A program made the position numbers and the translations under genes. This document shows, piece by piece, positions 1 to 8,398 of a stretch of 64,000 nucleotides of DNA (positions are counted from its first letter, which is position 1; every line of letters begins with the position of its first letter). The notes beneath the pieces are model-generated. The model was not told the origin of the DNA, did no database searches, and saw only the letters and a list, made by a program, of their open reading frames with translations. The stretch spans positions 1 to 64,000 of the forward strand of contig NZ_VLPL01000004.1 of NCBI RefSeq assembly GCF_007558725.1, in the 5' to 3' direction. The DNA comes from Fluviicola chungangensis. GTDB taxonomy: Bacteria > Bacteroidota > Bacteroidia > Flavobacteriales_D > Crocinitomicaceae.

Positions 1-66
1 CTTACCGGCTTCGTATTCCTTTAAAATACTTACAATCTGAGCCTCTGTAAATCTCGATTTTTTCAT
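1..66 (-). CDS. IS3-family transposase OrfA, 5' end only
   Basis: The minus strand from 66 reads MKKSRFTEAQIVSILKEYEA, the typical start of IS3-family OrfA proteins (helix-turn-helix, DNA-binding part of the transposase). Only 22 codons lie inside the window; the rest runs off the left edge, so whether the element is intact cannot be judged. An IS-end-like sequence lies just upstream at 97-123, which fits this being the left part of a complete insertion sequence. Confidence 0.85.
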   Translation of the reverse strand, partial: MKKSRFTEAQIVSILKEYEAGK

Positions 67-96
67 AATTCTGACAATTTAAATCTATATTTTTAA

Positions 97-123
97 ACTG
101 TCTGATTTTTAGGGAAGTTTACA
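97..123. repeat. Probable terminal inverted repeat of the IS3-family element
   Basis: Read on the minus strand from 123 the sequence begins TGTAAACTTCCC and continues AAAAATCAGACAGT. A TG-starting end about 30 bp before orfA, with a CAGAC-type core, matches the usual layout of IS3-family ends. The other end and any target duplication are outside the window. Confidence 0.6.
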
Positions 124-302
124 GGTCGATCATTTTTGAAATGATGAACTTGGGGGATCGGAAAGATGTAGATGAAATCTTTGAGAAATACGTGGAATTA
201 TCAAAGCCAATATTAAAGCTATCCGCAAGCCAATCGAACCGAAAAATTGACGTGCTTGCTTCTAAGATTTATGATTATTTGGAGGTATATAGTCGAAAAT
301 AA
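124..302 (+). pseudogene. 3' fragment of an unknown gene, cut by the IS element
   Basis: Directly after the IS end a plus-strand frame stays open (RSIIFEMMNLGDRKDV...) and ends with TAA at 300-302. The text is protein-like, charged and helical (DEIFEKYVELSKPILKLS). It could start at the two ATG codons at 141 or 144 (53 codons), but it begins exactly where the IS ends, so a truncated gene is more likely. I do not recognise the family. Confidence 0.45.
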
Positions 303-350
303 AAAATCAGCTTTGAATTTTTCAAACGAAATTTTCTCCTTATTCCCATA

Positions 351-770
351 CTATAACAATAGAATCATAATAAGAAGCACTATCGGTATTGATAAAAAGG
401 GATAAATTAAATGGAACAAGAATATATTCCTTCCTTTTTTATAGTAACTTGTCTCTTTCCAATTATCTATACTTAACAGCTCTTCGACTTTACTTTTTAC
501 GTACTTCAAATTTGTTATATATCCAATTATTGGCACAATAGCAAGTGTTCCAATCAGAATAAAAACCCATCTATTTTCTCGAAGAAAATTGTTTTTTTCA
601 TCTGAAAAGATGATAACAATCGGTACAATAACGTAAAACATTAAATATAGAAGGATAGGGGCAATAACCAAATTGCCAGCTATCTCTTTTGCCCCATTAA
701 ACTTTTTTCTTTGAAAATATTTTAATGTCCATACGTAGTACAAACACCAATGATTTAATATTTTTTTCAT
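351..770 (-). CDS. Small three-helix membrane protein, candidate immunity protein of the Tc/RHS toxin
   Basis: A 139-residue protein of unknown family. It has three clear membrane segments (about residues 34-55, 68-85 and 116-138), a basic N-terminus and a charged loop between the second and third helix. It starts 10 bp after the stop of the TcB-TcC fusion on the same strand, so it is probably the last gene of that operon. The toxin gene ends in a hydrophobic glycine/alanine-rich segment, and small polytopic membrane proteins are the usual immunity type for pore-forming toxins such as colicins. Function as an immunity protein is therefore an inference from position and topology; no sequence motif proves it. 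It may equally be an unrelated accessory membrane protein. Confidence 0.6.
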   Translation of the reverse strand: MKKILNHWCLYYVWTLKYFQRKKFNGAKEIAGNLVIAPILLYLMFYVIVPIVIIFSDEKNNFLRENRWVFILIGTLAIVPIIGYITNLKYVKSKVEELLSIDNWKETSYYKKGRNIFLFHLIYPFLSIPIVLLIMILLL

Positions 771-780
771 ACGCTAAAAT

Positions 781-3700
781 TCACCACCAATCTAAGCCGG
801 ATACTAAGCCCCACACGATTGCTATAATAACCCCAACCACAACTCCAACAACTAGTCCAACTGGGCCTCCCCATGCTCCTGCTGCTGCACCTGTTGCTGC
901 TGCTGATGCAATTGAAGATCCAATCGTAACGGCAACACCTACTGCAGCTTTTGTACCAGATTCCCAAGCCTCCTTAGTATTTCCTTCTTGAGCATAAATA
1001 TAGGCATCAATTAGGTTTGTTCCAGCATCAAATACAGTTGTAAGAACTCCTCCAATCTTTGCTGCTTTTGCTACTTTCAATATACTGGCTGCACTATTAG
1101 GAACTTTTGCAGCATATTTTGGAACTGTAGCAGCAGCATCCTTAGCCACATACTCGACTACCTGCAGAGCCGGGTCAGCAGTATTGGTATAAACACTTGT
1201 TGCTGAATTGTAGATAGCCTTTGACTCTTTTGGTTGCTCCTTCTTTGCAGGACTATTATCTGTTTTCTGTGGATTTGTTGATGTAGGGTTTCCGTTACTC
1301 ATCGTTACACCAGAGGATGCAGTTCCTCCACCAGTTGTATTTGATTGTCCACCAACTCCCCCCGAACCTTTAATGGGTGATGTTTTATTAGGAATCTTCA
1401 TTAAAGCAAATATTCCTGCAGTACCTTTAGCTGCTGTTGGGTTACCTGCCAATTTATCTGTCACAACAGGGGTTTGCTCTCCTTTATGAAAAACGCTTTT
1501 TCTCCAATTCCCATTACCTAAATACGTATATGTGAATGCAGTGATTCCTGGATTTTTCCCACTTTTAGGATCAATCATAAAATGGAATGTATCCCCTTTA
1601 ACTAAACCATCTACTGGAAGTACGTTTTGAAATTCAGTTTCACTCAAATAATCAGTATTGTAAGTATATTTGGTGGCACCGCCACCTCCCTGTTGACTAC
1701 TGGGTGTATTATTGGTCTGCATTCCATCAATATCATAATCGTTGATCGGGTTATTATCGGAATAATTATACGGACTCAATTGCGCATATTTCGCAGAAAG
1801 TGGATCACAGCTAATAAATCTTGCTATCCAGGCAGAATAATAACGGGCACCATAATAATATAACCCGCTTTCTTCATCTCTTTCCTTACCAATATATTGA
1901 TAACGTTTTTTTGCATAACTACCAAATGAAGTTTCTCCAAACGGATAGTATTCTTGGGCATTTACAAGAGTTCCCACATCATCTAATACAATCGTAGAAG
2001 AATAAATGTTATTCTCAATATTATACTTGACTGCCGGAGTGGTATCTCCCAAATCATCACCAATACGAATCGTTGCAATTCGGCTTTGACCATTCATTAT
2101 ATGAACTGTGTTTTGCTCATTCGTTTCATCCGTAAAGTACTCAAAAACATTACCTATGTAAGTTGTCACCTCATAGTCTCCCCCTTGTTTTCTAACAATT
2201 TTCTTTATCCGATTTCCAGCGTTATCATATAAATATTGAGCTATTACACTTGGCTCAATTGAACCTGCCTGGATTTTAAATAACAATAATCTATTTGCAG
2301 CATCCCATTCAAAATAGCGTTCGGTATTTTCTGTTAATTGATTACCTGCATTATCATATGAATAATTATAATCATTAGAACCTACTTCAATAGTCTGTAG
2401 TTTATTTTTATCCAAAACATAGCTGAAATCACGAGTAAAACCACTTGTTCCCAGTTGTTTTATTTGTTGAACATTTCCAACTTTATCATAAGCATACTTT
2501 CTGGTATATGCTTGTGTAGTATTCGAATCAGAACTTCGAACCAAATCACTCCACCCGGGAAATGGATAACCACCACCTTGAACATTTTCTCGTCCTGTAG
2601 CACTTAATAATCTATACATAGGATCATATTCGAATTCACGATCCAAGCTGCCTGTTCCACCAACACCACAACCTGTTGAACTCAATTGAATATTTAAAAT
2701 ATTCCCAATCAAGTCATAAATATATTTGTCATCCTGTTTATTCGTTCCACTTTGTGGTGTATAAGTAATAGTATTCCCAACTTGTGTCTTGGAATATTTT
2801 TCACTTCGTTGACGTAACAATCGAAAAGTAAGACTATCGTATGAATAACGAGTCATGACACCATTCCCTAAAGCAATAAACAAACGCTGTCCCTTGGAAT
2901 TGTAAGCAATATTTTCAACGTATTCGATACTATCATAAAACACTTTTTCCAATGATCCGGATCGACTATAAATCGGAACTATAGATTTCCGATCATTGTT
3001 GACAGCTTCTGGAAGCATAATTTGTATAATACGATTCAAAGCATCATATTCATTAGTAATTTCAAAAACCTTGGCATCCAGTATACTTGGCAAACCCGTC
3101 CAGTCCACTAGATAGGATTGATAACTATCTAATGCTGTTTTTATCACGACATCACTAATTACCTGTTGTTTTTTAGTCAATAAATTCCCTTTAAAATCAT
3201 AGCTCGAACTTTCAGTTCTTCCGCTCTCATCATATTGTTGCCACAAACGCCCTAGTAGATTATTCGTTGAAGGATTAATTACTCCTTCTCCATAAATCGT
3301 ATAACTTTTTAATCGCACATTATCATCTCCATTGTTCTGGGCCCAGCCAAATACTGGACGTTGTAAGGTATCGTATGCAATTAATGAAAGTGCATCTTTA
3401 GAATCTTTTGCTTCAATTGTCTTACCCATTACATCCAGTAAGACTGTAGTTATACCGCAGTCAATATGTTTGGTACTAAGAGCTTGTAAGGAATTATCTT
3501 TTTCAACAACTCTAAGGTCATGGATGTATTCAAAAACTTTCCTGCCGTAAGAATCCTTAACTTCCAATAAATTGTTCCGAATGTCGTATCCATACCACAT
3601 ATCGACATTATCATAATCAGTTGTGATTTCATTATAATGTGCTTTATGCTCTATTGTCTGGATTATTCTTCCAAACGAATCAATCAATGAACTCTTTGGT

Positions 3701-6700
3701 GTAAACCAATGACTTTCCGGAACAGGATTATTAATCGGATTCGTTAAAGAAGCTAAGTCATTCGCATCGTACGTATAACTTTCCCATGGGGTAGGTGTAA
3801 AATTATCAGGTGTATCCAATTCAGCAGGAATCCCTATTACCGTTAATTGCTCACTATTATCAGGGTTTACTGTTAATATCACTCGCTCCAGGGTATCATA
3901 ATACATTTTTATTTTCACTCCCAGTTGAGGAATCATGATTCCTCCTATACTACTTAATTGGGGGAGGGTATAATCGAACCCTCTGTCAAAAAAAGGTTCG
4001 TATAGCTCTACCACCAAGCCTTTATTGTTATAAACACTCCAGCCACTTACAACTACATTGAGAAGATCGTTCTCATCGCGCTCAACACCTATAAGAGGTG
4101 CATTTGCTGCATTTTGATCTGCTGATAATCCGGATGTTCCAAAAGTCTGGTTTCCAAAAATCACATCTTCCGCTTGAGCTCTCGTCTGTAACAATCTTCC
4201 AAATCCATCTGTATATTCTACTTTTACAATCGTTAGACTATCAGGGTTTTGCTGGTAATGCTCTTCTCGTGTAATTGTTTTTACCCAGGTTGGGTCCCCA
4301 TCATTCTTAAAAGCAAAGAAATCGTATTCCATTTGTATTGAAGGTACATAACGGTCATAAAAATCTCCTGATCCGCTTTTATAATCTCCTTCCGTTCCTT
4401 TACCAATCAATGCAGTAGCTTTCAATAATCCAAGTGGTGAAAAATCAAAAACAGAAATATTATCATTCATATCCGTTATTTTGGTCACCTGTAAAAAACG
4501 GTAATCATATTCCCCTCTTATTCCAAGGTAATCTGTAGCATTGAACCATTGTTTGGTGTTAACAGGAAGGAATTGATACGCATCATAATCAATCGTCGAA
4601 CGATTTTCAAAGACATCTTTGGTTTCCTGTACTAACCCAACAGGGTTTGTTATCAGGTCATCTTGCCAATCGTATTTAGCTCTTGCCCCCTCAGCATACC
4701 AACCTTCTTCGTGGTGTGGAAACCCCGATCTACGATCTTTATATCCCAAGCGTTCATCTCCATTTTGCAATAATCCTTCAAATGCGGCCGGATAACCATT
4801 TGAACTGCTCCAATCCGGAATGTCTTTAAAACATTCAGGAGTATTTACTCCGTATGCGGCATCTATAATTTCATCTGTTAATACCAAGGTTTCACTTCTC
4901 ACCGGTAAGCCATAATTCCCAATTTGTCCGTAAGGCAAACCCTCAAAAGCTTCACCATCGTAAAAATTCAGGGAACAGCCTATTACAGGCAATGTGTCAC
5001 TATTGAAAACAAGGTCTTTGTACCCAAAAATATTCAGGTTTGTTGCGGATTTAGTAGCATCGTATGAAGTCGATTTTTTTACCCGGTCCGCCATGTATTG
5101 TCCGTTCGGAATGTCTTTGTAAATAAATTCGCTGATGCCGTAAGTGCCCAGATAGTCTCCATTTCCACCTCCAAGTGGAGTTGCTCCGCGTGGAAGTCCC
5201 GCACTTAACTGCCCTCCCGGATTTCCATACTCATCATAACTTTGCGTGAATGAAAAATGATGCATCGGATCATTTCCTCGTTCATACTGACTAGTTCTTG
5301 CCGCAAGATTAAATGAAAAAAATACGTACGTCTCGCCTGATAATGAAGAAGCCGCAATTGGATCAAATTCCGTACGAATTCCCTTTAAACTTTCAGAAAT
5401 AGTGTACGGAATATTTTCCAATACTGATCCATCACGACCATAGAGTTCCGAACGAAGTACAGTACCTCTCAGCGTTCGAATAGCATCTCGTCTGGCTCTT
5501 CTTGGTAAAGAACTCAATAGATTTTTAGTTTCAGGGGTGCGTTGAAATACATTAGTATCTCCCTGCCAGTATTGATCTGAAAAATCCAGTTCCTCCCAAC
5601 GCTTATAATCCGGGCCTACCGGCCCCAAATGGAACCAGCTTTTGGTTTCTACTGGTGGAGAGTAATACTCTGCTGTCAGGTTTCCGGGACTATTTAAGTT
5701 ATTCTCAGTTCCATCCGACGATGCTGCTGTGAAACGTTCGAATGATTCTGTATCCCTGGAATCGACCTGGGCAAATCCCCTGAATTCTCGTTCTGCTCCA
5801 TCCCAATAACCGTTGTGATAGGAATATTCTGTTACCAGTTTTCCTCCTGAAAGAAAATCATGTACTTCCGTACGATTCACCACCTGGACCGGAAAAGGTA
5901 ATTGTGTTTTCCAACGTGAAATTGGATTTTGGTCATCCCGCAAGAAATGTTCAATAGAAGAACCGTAAGTTACCCGCGTAACACTTCCCATATTATTGTT
6001 CATTTCTTCCAGTAAATAAGGCTTATTTCCACCCGTGAAATCCAGGAAGAACATGCGCCCTTTTGTTCCGCTTGTTACGATCTGACTCCACACAATTCCA
6101 GCCTGACCGGTTCCCATAATGTCTGCGATTCGTAGACTTTCCACCTGGTGCACAGCCGGAGTTCCCATAATCGTTACTCCATCCGAAAAAGAGTTTCCGC
6201 TTTGATTCACATAGAGTGTAACACGGTTATTTTCTACGAAAGCAATATCTGCCTGTCCGTCACCATCCAAATCTCCCAGCAGAATTTGTTTTGGATTAAA
6301 TTGCTCCGGAAAGCGTGGCGCATTGATCATATTTACCAGTTGACCGAATCGTCCGTAGCCCAAGTTCGGCCAGTATTGTACTCTTCCGGAAGAAATCAGC
6401 ACAATATCCTGCAATCCGTCGCCAGTCATGTCTGCAAAACGGATTCGCGGATCAGCAAAACTAAAATTGGCAAAGGTTTTGTCTGCAATCCGAATTTGAT
6501 CAAATCCCTTTTCAGGATCATTCAAAAAGCACTCAAATTTGGCTCCGTTTCGCAATACGTCTGTAATACCATCTCCATCGAGATCCATGAATTGCACTTC
6601 CGGATCTACTAAACTGAAAGAAGGTTTTTTGGAATAAGATCGATAGTTCTTTTTGTCCCAAACATCATTAAAACTCCCTGAAAAATAACCGGCCTGAGTA

Positions 6701-7977
6701 TCATTAACGACCAATAGATCACTGCGCCCATCCCCGTTGGCATCTATTAGCTGCACACCAATACTTCCCAATTGAATAGAAGGAGAGACGGGGATCGTTT
6801 TAGGAGAGGCAAAAACACCTTTTCCTTTGTTGGGCCAATAACGCGATCCTGTTCCGTCCATCTGTAACAGATCCGGAAGCCCGTTTCCGGTTACATCCAC
6901 CAATTCATAGCCTGATTGGGCTAATGAAAGGGAAGCAATAGGACCTTTTATTTCATCTAATCCACGAATGGAAGGTTTGAAGGTAGAATAACCAAATTCC
7001 AATGGTGGCATCCATTCACTTTCTTCTCCTTTGTGACCTTCTACACTTACGTCCTTCAATAGAGAAGCTCCATTCAAAGGAAGCTCTTCAAGGTAATTGA
7101 AATGATAGGTCTTCACCTTTCGGGTTTCATCTGCATGTGTGTAGGTTGAAACGGATTTACAGCGCTTGGAAGTGCGTATTTCAAATCCCTGGCGGTACAC
7201 GGAAAAAGCATCCGGGCGTTCTTCGTATTCAAAACGAACTTCACACAGGTGTTTTTTTACATCTTCGTCATAGTACTGATTGTATTTGATGGAAGAAAGG
7301 TAGAGCTGGTCTGAATTATGAGGTTGAGCTTTACTGTCCGAAAGAATCAATTCTCGCTCATATTCGTAAATGACTTCATTCCCAAATGGATCGACCGTTT
7401 TGCTTAAAGTCCATCCAAAAATGGCATTCCGGTTTTCAGGATTAGCAATTACAAAGGAAGCTTCGTTGAATGGAAGATCCGGGCTGCCATAATAGCTGAC
7501 TAAGCCGTCTTTGCTTCTGACTTCCCAGTAATTCCTGCCATTACTTTTTTTGTGGTGAACAATACGGGCAAACAAGCCTTCAGTACGCGGACGATAGTAT
7601 GTGCGCTCCCAATTGACTGAAGTTCCTTCTTCCTCAATGGTTTCTTTTTCATGTTTTACAGGAACCAGATCCTCAGATCCCGACAGGATAAAAACATCCT
7701 TGCTGTCATCATAAACAGGGATTCCCTTGCTAGTTTTACGAGTAATTCCGGGAATTCCCAATGCCCATCCCATTCCAAAGACACCATTCCCGTTTCCGGT
7801 ACTGTATCCTAAAGATAAGTTGGGTTGCATTCCATTTCTGCCTGAAGGAACTGCAATTGGAACACTGAAATTTCCGGTTCCTGTGAATAGATCCGGAGAA
7901 AATTTTTCTCCCAAACCACTTTGAGCTCCCCCGCCCGAGGGAGCTACGATTGCGGATGTGCCTTTGGTGTTAGACAT
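781..7977 (-). CDS. Tc toxin TcB-TcC fusion (SpvB / FG-GAP / RHS protein) with variable C-terminus
   Basis: A 2398-residue protein. Residues 1-about 350 resemble the SpvB/TcB N-terminal domain (GEKFSPDLFTGTGNFSVPIA, GWALGIPGITR). About 360-600 hold five FG-GAP/VCBS-like repeats with DxxGDGxxD signatures (LIDANGDGRSD, FMDLDGDGITD, LGDLDGDGQAD), the TcB beta-propeller type. YD/RHS repeats follow, then the RHS core near 2030-2087 (GKERDEESGLYYYGARYY ... NNPINDYDIDGM). In known Tc toxins B and C form a hollow cocoon that holds the cleaved C-terminal effector, which TcA injects. After the core about 310 residues are non-RHS: a linker rich in Gly, Ser, Thr and Asn, then an Ala/Val-rich helical part ending in a glycine-zipper-like hydrophobic stretch and GLVSGLDWW. 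No known enzymatic toxin motif is visible there. B and C are often separate genes; here they are one. Confidence 0.92.
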   Translation of the reverse strand: MSNTKGTSAIVAPSGGGAQSGLGEKFSPDLFTGTGNFSVPIAVPSGRNGMQPNLSLGYSTGNGNGVFGMGWALGIPGITRKTSKGIPVYDDSKDVFILSGSEDLVPVKHEKETIEEEGTSVNWERTYYRPRTEGLFARIVHHKKSNGRNYWEVRSKDGLVSYYGSPDLPFNEASFVIANPENRNAIFGWTLSKTVDPFGNEVIYEYERELILSDSKAQPHNSDQLYLSSIKYNQYYDEDVKKHLCEVRFEYEERPDAFSVYRQGFEIRTSKRCKSVSTYTHADETRKVKTYHFNYLEELPLNGASLLKDVSVEGHKGEESEWMPPLEFGYSTFKPSIRGLDEIKGPIASLSLAQSGYELVDVTGNGLPDLLQMDGTGSRYWPNKGKGVFASPKTIPVSPSIQLGSIGVQLIDANGDGRSDLLVVNDTQAGYFSGSFNDVWDKKNYRSYSKKPSFSLVDPEVQFMDLDGDGITDVLRNGAKFECFLNDPEKGFDQIRIADKTFANFSFADPRIRFADMTGDGLQDIVLISSGRVQYWPNLGYGRFGQLVNMINAPRFPEQFNPKQILLGDLDGDGQADIAFVENNRVTLYVNQSGNSFSDGVTIMGTPAVHQVESLRIADIMGTGQAGIVWSQIVTSGTKGRMFFLDFTGGNKPYLLEEMNNNMGSVTRVTYGSSIEHFLRDDQNPISRWKTQLPFPVQVVNRTEVHDFLSGGKLVTEYSYHNGYWDGAEREFRGFAQVDSRDTESFERFTAASSDGTENNLNSPGNLTAEYYSPPVETKSWFHLGPVGPDYKRWEELDFSDQYWQGDTNVFQRTPETKNLLSSLPRRARRDAIRTLRGTVLRSELYGRDGSVLENIPYTISESLKGIRTEFDPIAASSLSGETYVFFSFNLAARTSQYERGNDPMHHFSFTQSYDEYGNPGGQLSAGLPRGATPLGGGNGDYLGTYGISEFIYKDIPNGQYMADRVKKSTSYDATKSATNLNIFGYKDLVFNSDTLPVIGCSLNFYDGEAFEGLPYGQIGNYGLPVRSETLVLTDEIIDAAYGVNTPECFKDIPDWSSSNGYPAAFEGLLQNGDERLGYKDRRSGFPHHEEGWYAEGARAKYDWQDDLITNPVGLVQETKDVFENRSTIDYDAYQFLPVNTKQWFNATDYLGIRGEYDYRFLQVTKITDMNDNISVFDFSPLGLLKATALIGKGTEGDYKSGSGDFYDRYVPSIQMEYDFFAFKNDGDPTWVKTITREEHYQQNPDSLTIVKVEYTDGFGRLLQTRAQAEDVIFGNQTFGTSGLSADQNAANAPLIGVERDENDLLNVVVSGWSVYNNKGLVVELYEPFFDRGFDYTLPQLSSIGGIMIPQLGVKIKMYYDTLERVILTVNPDNSEQLTVIGIPAELDTPDNFTPTPWESYTYDANDLASLTNPINNPVPESHWFTPKSSLIDSFGRIIQTIEHKAHYNEITTDYDNVDMWYGYDIRNNLLEVKDSYGRKVFEYIHDLRVVEKDNSLQALSTKHIDCGITTVLLDVMGKTIEAKDSKDALSLIAYDTLQRPVFGWAQNNGDDNVRLKSYTIYGEGVINPSTNNLLGRLWQQYDESGRTESSSYDFKGNLLTKKQQVISDVVIKTALDSYQSYLVDWTGLPSILDAKVFEITNEYDALNRIIQIMLPEAVNNDRKSIVPIYSRSGSLEKVFYDSIEYVENIAYNSKGQRLFIALGNGVMTRYSYDSLTFRLLRQRSEKYSKTQVGNTITYTPQSGTNKQDDKYIYDLIGNILNIQLSSTGCGVGGTGSLDREFEYDPMYRLLSATGRENVQGGGYPFPGWSDLVRSSDSNTTQAYTRKYAYDKVGNVQQIKQLGTSGFTRDFSYVLDKNKLQTIEVGSNDYNYSYDNAGNQLTENTERYFEWDAANRLLLFKIQAGSIEPSVIAQYLYDNAGNRIKKIVRKQGGDYEVTTYIGNVFEYFTDETNEQNTVHIMNGQSRIATIRIGDDLGDTTPAVKYNIENNIYSSTIVLDDVGTLVNAQEYYPFGETSFGSYAKKRYQYIGKERDEESGLYYYGARYYSAWIARFISCDPLSAKYAQLSPYNYSDNNPINDYDIDGMQTNNTPSSQQGGGGATKYTYNTDYLSETEFQNVLPVDGLVKGDTFHFMIDPKSGKNPGITAFTYTYLGNGNWRKSVFHKGEQTPVVTDKLAGNPTAAKGTAGIFALMKIPNKTSPIKGSGGVGGQSNTTGGGTASSGVTMSNGNPTSTNPQKTDNSPAKKEQPKESKAIYNSATSVYTNTADPALQVVEYVAKDAAATVPKYAAKVPNSAASILKVAKAAKIGGVLTTVFDAGTNLIDAYIYAQEGNTKEAWESGTKAAVGVAVTIGSSIASAAATGAAAGAWGGPVGLVVGVVVGVIIAIVWGLVSGLDWW

Positions 7978-8012
7978 GGTGTAATATATTTAGTGGTTAT
8001 TTTAATGTTCTT

Positions 8013-8366
8013 TTATTTTTCTTTAGTAAGAACAAAAATTGTTAGAAGTAGTCCTGCAGAAGTAGTATTTGAAACACCTTCCAAGTCAAATCCTTGATTT
8101 TTCCAGTGATTTATTTCCGACTGTAAAACAACATCATTGTTACCAACTCCAATAGAATAATTTTTATGATCGATATTTTTCAATTCTATAGTTTTAGTAG
8201 TTCCCTCAGGGGAGGTAACATACATTTGAGACACAACTCCTCCTCCCCCAAAAAACTCGAATGTTCTGATTATTACAGTTTGAGATGTCTTTTCCTGTGC
8301 AGACAACTTATTAATTCCCAAAAACAACATGGTCATAACCAATGTAATCATCTTTAAATTTTTCAT
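8013..8366 (-). CDS. Small secreted protein encoded between TcA and TcB-TcC
   Basis: A 117-residue protein with an N-terminal signal peptide (MKNLKMITLVMTMLFLGINK, probable cleavage after LSAQ). The mature part has two short beta-rich blocks (QTVIIRTFEFFGGGG, SQMYVTSPEGTTKTIEL) and ends in a pattern like ITLVLTKE-type small exported proteins (GLLLTIFVLTKEK). I recall similar short exported proteins in Bacteroidetes but cannot name a domain. It sits 32 bp after the TcA stop and 35 bp before the TcB-TcC start, all on one strand, so it is very likely co-transcribed with the toxin. It could be a chaperone, an anchor or an unrelated passenger. Confidence 0.8.
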   Translation of the reverse strand: MKNLKMITLVMTMLFLGINKLSAQEKTSQTVIIRTFEFFGGGGVVSQMYVTSPEGTTKTIELKNIDHKNYSIGVGNNDVVLQSEINHWKNQGFDLEGVSNTTSAGLLLTIFVLTKEK

Positions 8367-8398
8367 ATTATTTCTTTTTTGATCTTTAATTTAAACTT

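Noticed and set aside
725-991. 88-residue plus-strand Thr/Pro/Ala-rich ORF
   Set aside because: Antisense shadow of the Ala/Gly-rich tail of the TcB-TcC fusion.
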